A DNA stretch of 8,250 nt from Desulfobacula sp. (GTDB lineage: Bacteria > Desulfobacterota > Desulfobacteria > Desulfobacterales > Desulfobacteraceae), in assembly GCA_023139225.1 (NCBI GenBank), contig JAGLNZ010000408.1, forward strand, positions 1-8,250, in the 5' to 3' direction. Shown here piece by piece: positions 6,179-8,250 of this stretch; the first letter of the stretch is position 1, and each line of letters starts with the position of its first letter. Both the position numbers and the translations under genes were made by a program. The notes under the pieces were generated by a model, which was given only the letters and a program-made list of their open reading frames with translations, made no database searches and had not been told where the DNA came from.

Positions 6179-7591
6179 ATGAGTTCTGCCAAGGAAGAAA
6201 AATTAATGACATTGCAGGATCAGGTGAAAAAACTTTTGTCCCAGAAAGATACTTTATTAAAAGAACTTGATACGGTTGAAGAGCGATTTGAAAAAACCAA
6301 TAGATTGTATCGAAAATATTTTCCTGTGATTATTGACTCTATTGTCACTGGAGAAAATTTATTTTCAAGAACTTGCAAGGATTTGAGCATAGCACTGAAA
6401 AAAGGAGAATCCGAAGGTAAGATGGAATATATCTTTGAACAATTGAAAACTGCTATGCTGAAAGAGGATATCGGCCCTGTATCAGGCAAGAAGAAAAAGG
6501 GGTTGTTTTCTTCCTTTATGAAAGGTCATTCAGAATCATTTATCGATGAGTACAAACAAAGTTATCATGATGTGGTGAATAATCTTCGGTCTAATATGGA
6601 TGAAAAATATTTTGTCAAACTTGACAATATCACTGCAAGGATAAAATCAGCAGAAGATACGGATGATATCAGTAATATTAGAGAAAGCGTCTTCAGTCTT
6701 GTTTTCGTTTATATCTCCGATACCAGCCAGGATCGTGAAAAGGTCAACTCCTTTGTCCGGGAAGTTGTCGGTAAAATTCTTGATATTGAATCCAAACTTG
6801 CAACTACTTACCAGCAGACTGACTCCATGTTTCAATCCAATGAAGGGTTTGAGTTGGTTTTAAGCGCTGAGATGAAGGGGCTGAAACAAACATCAGATGT
6901 TGCTTTACGCCTTGATGAATTAAAAATTCAGGTATCCCAAAGACTTGCCTCCATTGAAAATGCATTACAAAAAAAACAGGCCAAAGACCGGGCCATCAAG
7001 GAAGTGGCCCAAAAGAACAGGCAGACATTTAAATCCGGTTTTGCAAAATTGAAATTAGAGCTTGATGAAGCAACACAGTATTCGGAAGAGCTTGAAAAGA
7101 AGCTGAATCAGGATCAGTTAACAGGAGCATATAACAGGCGGGCGTATGATAAAAGGATTGAAGATGAAATGGCAAGGTTTTTAAGGTACGGAACCCAGTT
7201 TTCGTTGCTGTTGATTGATGCGGATAAATTTAAACTGATCAATGATAATTATGGCCATGCCATTGGAGATAAATGTCTTCAGGAGATCATAAAGAGAAGC
7301 ATTCCGCTGTTGCGTAAAAATGATATGCTTGCCCGCTATGGAGGAGAGGAATTTATGGTGATAATGCCGGAAACCGACAGCAAAGGAGCAAAAGAGGCAG
7401 CAGAAAAAATAAGACAAACCATTGAAAAAATAGAATTTATCTATAAGAAAGATAAAGTCAAAGTGACCGTCAGTATTGGTGTATCTCAATCCAAAGAGGG
7501 CGATAAGAATCATCAGCAGATTTTTGAACGCGCAGATATTGCCGTGTATCAAGCCAAGGAGCAGGGAAGAAACCGGGTTCTAGTCAATTGA
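6179..7591 (+). CDS. Diguanylate cyclase with N-terminal coiled-coil/helical region
   Basis: A 470-aa soluble GGDEF protein expected to make cyclic di-GMP from two GTP. The catalytic domain (about 309-470) opens with DQLTGAYNRRAYDKRI (from 312), has the metal-binding D347 in LLIDADKFK, and the signature Y-G388-G-E-E-F392. The inhibitory site R379-K-N-D382 is in the correct position before it, so product inhibition is likely. SIGVSQ and the C-terminal ADIAVYQAKEQGRNRV are also present. The first 300 residues have no transmembrane segment or recognisable PAS, GAF or receiver domain. They are charged and helical, with likely coiled coils at about 8-45 and 240-308 that would support dimerisation, and a Lys-rich loop near 103-108. 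The sensory input is therefore unknown. AAAGGA at 6163-6168 precedes the ATG by 10 nt. The phosphofructokinase gene follows 24 nt later. Confidence 0.93.
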   Translation: MSSAKEEKLMTLQDQVKKLLSQKDTLLKELDTVEERFEKTNRLYRKYFPVIIDSIVTGENLFSRTCKDLSIALKKGESEGKMEYIFEQLKTAMLKEDIGPVSGKKKKGLFSSFMKGHSESFIDEYKQSYHDVVNNLRSNMDEKYFVKLDNITARIKSAEDTDDISNIRESVFSLVFVYISDTSQDREKVNSFVREVVGKILDIESKLATTYQQTDSMFQSNEGFELVLSAEMKGLKQTSDVALRLDELKIQVSQRLASIENALQKKQAKDRAIKEVAQKNRQTFKSGFAKLKLELDEATQYSEELEKKLNQDQLTGAYNRRAYDKRIEDEMARFLRYGTQFSLLLIDADKFKLINDNYGHAIGDKCLQEIIKRSIPLLRKNDMLARYGGEEFMVIMPETDSKGAKEAAEKIRQTIEKIEFIYKKDKVKVTVSIGVSQSKEGDKNHQQIFERADIAVYQAKEQGRNRVLVN

Positions 7592-7605
7592 TCTGAATGG
7601 ATAAC

Positions 7606-7610
7606 AGGAG
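7606..7610 (+). promoter_or_regulatory. Shine-Dalgarno site of the phosphofructokinase gene
   Basis: AGGAG, 5 nt before ATG 7616. It fixes the start and gives a 24-nt gap after the cyclase stop, consistent with co-transcription. Confidence 0.7.
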
Positions 7611-7615
7611 CGGAT

Positions 7616-8250
7616 ATGGAAAATCGGAATTATAAATCACTTGAATTTTTATTGAATCATACGAAAACAGGAGATGTGACCTCGGATGTAAATGCCCAAA
7701 CCATTGAAAGGCGATCATTTTCTCCCAGAAAGATTAAAATATTTTCATCAAAGTATACAAACATAGAAGATTGTCCGGAATATAAATTCAAAAATGATAG
7801 GCAGGCTCAAAAAGTACTTCCTGATATTATTAATAACCAGGTTCAAAGACTTATTCCAGGCGGGAAAAGAAGTAAAAGTGATAAGCAGACATTCTCGATG
7901 CGCCGGAATATAGGAGTGGTTTTTTCAGGGGGGCCTGCACCTGGCGGGCATAATGTGATCGCAGGGCTGTATGATGAGGTAAAAAAGTATAATTCCCAAT
8001 CCAGAGTATTTGGATTTCTTATGGGGTCTGACGGCTTAATCGAATCAAAATATGTTGAAATCACCCAGAGTCTTGTGGATGCATATAGGAATATGGGCGG
8101 GTTTTCCATGATTAAGACAGGGAGAACCAAAATTGATTCTAAGAATAAAATGGAATTATCGTTAAAAACTTGTGTACAGCTTGAACTGGACGGCCTGGTG
8201 GTCATCGGAGGGGATGATTCAAACACCAATGCTGCTTTTCTTGCCCAGCG
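7616..8250 (+). CDS. Pyrophosphate-dependent phosphofructokinase, N-terminal part (3' truncated by window edge)
   Basis: The frame from ATG 7616 stays open for 211 complete codons to the right edge. It encodes the first part of a PPi-dependent 6-phosphofructokinase, which reversibly phosphorylates fructose 6-phosphate with pyrophosphate in glycolysis or gluconeogenesis. After an N-terminal extension of about 98 residues comes GVVFSGGPAPGGHNVIAGL (100-118), the glycine-rich phosphate-donor loop. LDGLVVIGGDDSNTNAAFLA follows at about 190-209. In the G-G-D-D-S motif (198-202) the second Asp replaces the Gly of ATP-dependent enzymes (GGDGS); this is the established marker of PPi specificity. The GGHNVI and GGDDSNTNA wording and the N-terminal extension resemble the long PFP class related to plant PFP beta subunits (about 550 aa), so over half the protein lies outside the window. 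It is probably co-transcribed with the cyclase. Confidence 0.92.
   Translation, partial: MENRNYKSLEFLLNHTKTGDVTSDVNAQTIERRSFSPRKIKIFSSKYTNIEDCPEYKFKNDRQAQKVLPDIINNQVQRLIPGGKRSKSDKQTFSMRRNIGVVFSGGPAPGGHNVIAGLYDEVKKYNSQSRVFGFLMGSDGLIESKYVEITQSLVDAYRNMGGFSMIKTGRTKIDSKNKMELSLKTCVQLELDGLVVIGGDDSNTNAAFLAQ

Noticed and set aside
7181..7552. Minus-strand open frame of 123 codons
   Set aside because: It is antisense to the conserved GGDEF catalytic domain and has no motif of its own.
7843..8229. Minus-strand open frame of 128 codons near the right edge
   Set aside because: The plus strand here encodes the conserved PPi-phosphofructokinase loops, so this is a shadow frame.

Overview
The window is a compact, AT-rich stretch of ordinary bacterial chromosome from a Gram-negative organism. 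It holds ten protein genes, two of them cut by the window edges, and no visible RNA gene, mobile element, CRISPR array or long repeat. The gene set (short PlsB-like acyltransferase, PPi-type phosphofructokinase, GGDEF protein, SBF-like transporter, compact FtsY), strong AGGAG-type ribosome binding sites and low GC would fit a Desulfobacteraceae-like member of the Desulfobacterota. That taxonomic placement is an inference from general resemblance and was not tested.

Left part (1-5000): a PaaI-like hotdog thioesterase on the plus strand ends at 487 and converges on a six-gene minus-strand run that starts with ftsY at 4972. Read in transcription order, the run is ftsY (SRP receptor GTPase), a LysE/RhtB-type exporter, a YpeA-like GNAT acetyltransferase, a short PlsB-like glycerolipid acyltransferase, an NTF2/SnoaL-fold protein, and a second, unrelated GNAT. 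Gaps between these genes are only 8 to 41 nt, so they probably form one operon. ftsY starts at TTG with a strong Shine-Dalgarno site. FtsY and the acyltransferase are both membrane-biogenesis functions; the exporter and acetyltransferases look like small-molecule handling.

Middle (4973-5129): a 157-bp divergent intergenic region between ftsY and a plus-strand SBF-like (YfeH/SLC10A7-type) transporter. It carries an imperfect 17-bp palindrome overlapping a plausible ftsY -35 element.

Right part (5130-8250): the SBF-like transporter is followed after 74 nt by a cytoplasmic coiled-coil GGDEF diguanylate cyclase with intact active site and inhibitory site. After a further 24 nt comes a PPi-dependent phosphofructokinase, cut off by the right edge. 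The cyclase and phosphofructokinase are probably co-transcribed, placing c-di-GMP synthesis beside a central glycolytic/gluconeogenic enzyme.

I do not see a clearly novel system. The more interesting points are the cyclase/phosphofructokinase pairing, the Leu replacement in block III of the acyltransferase, the ftsY TTG start, and small regulatory-looking repeats.
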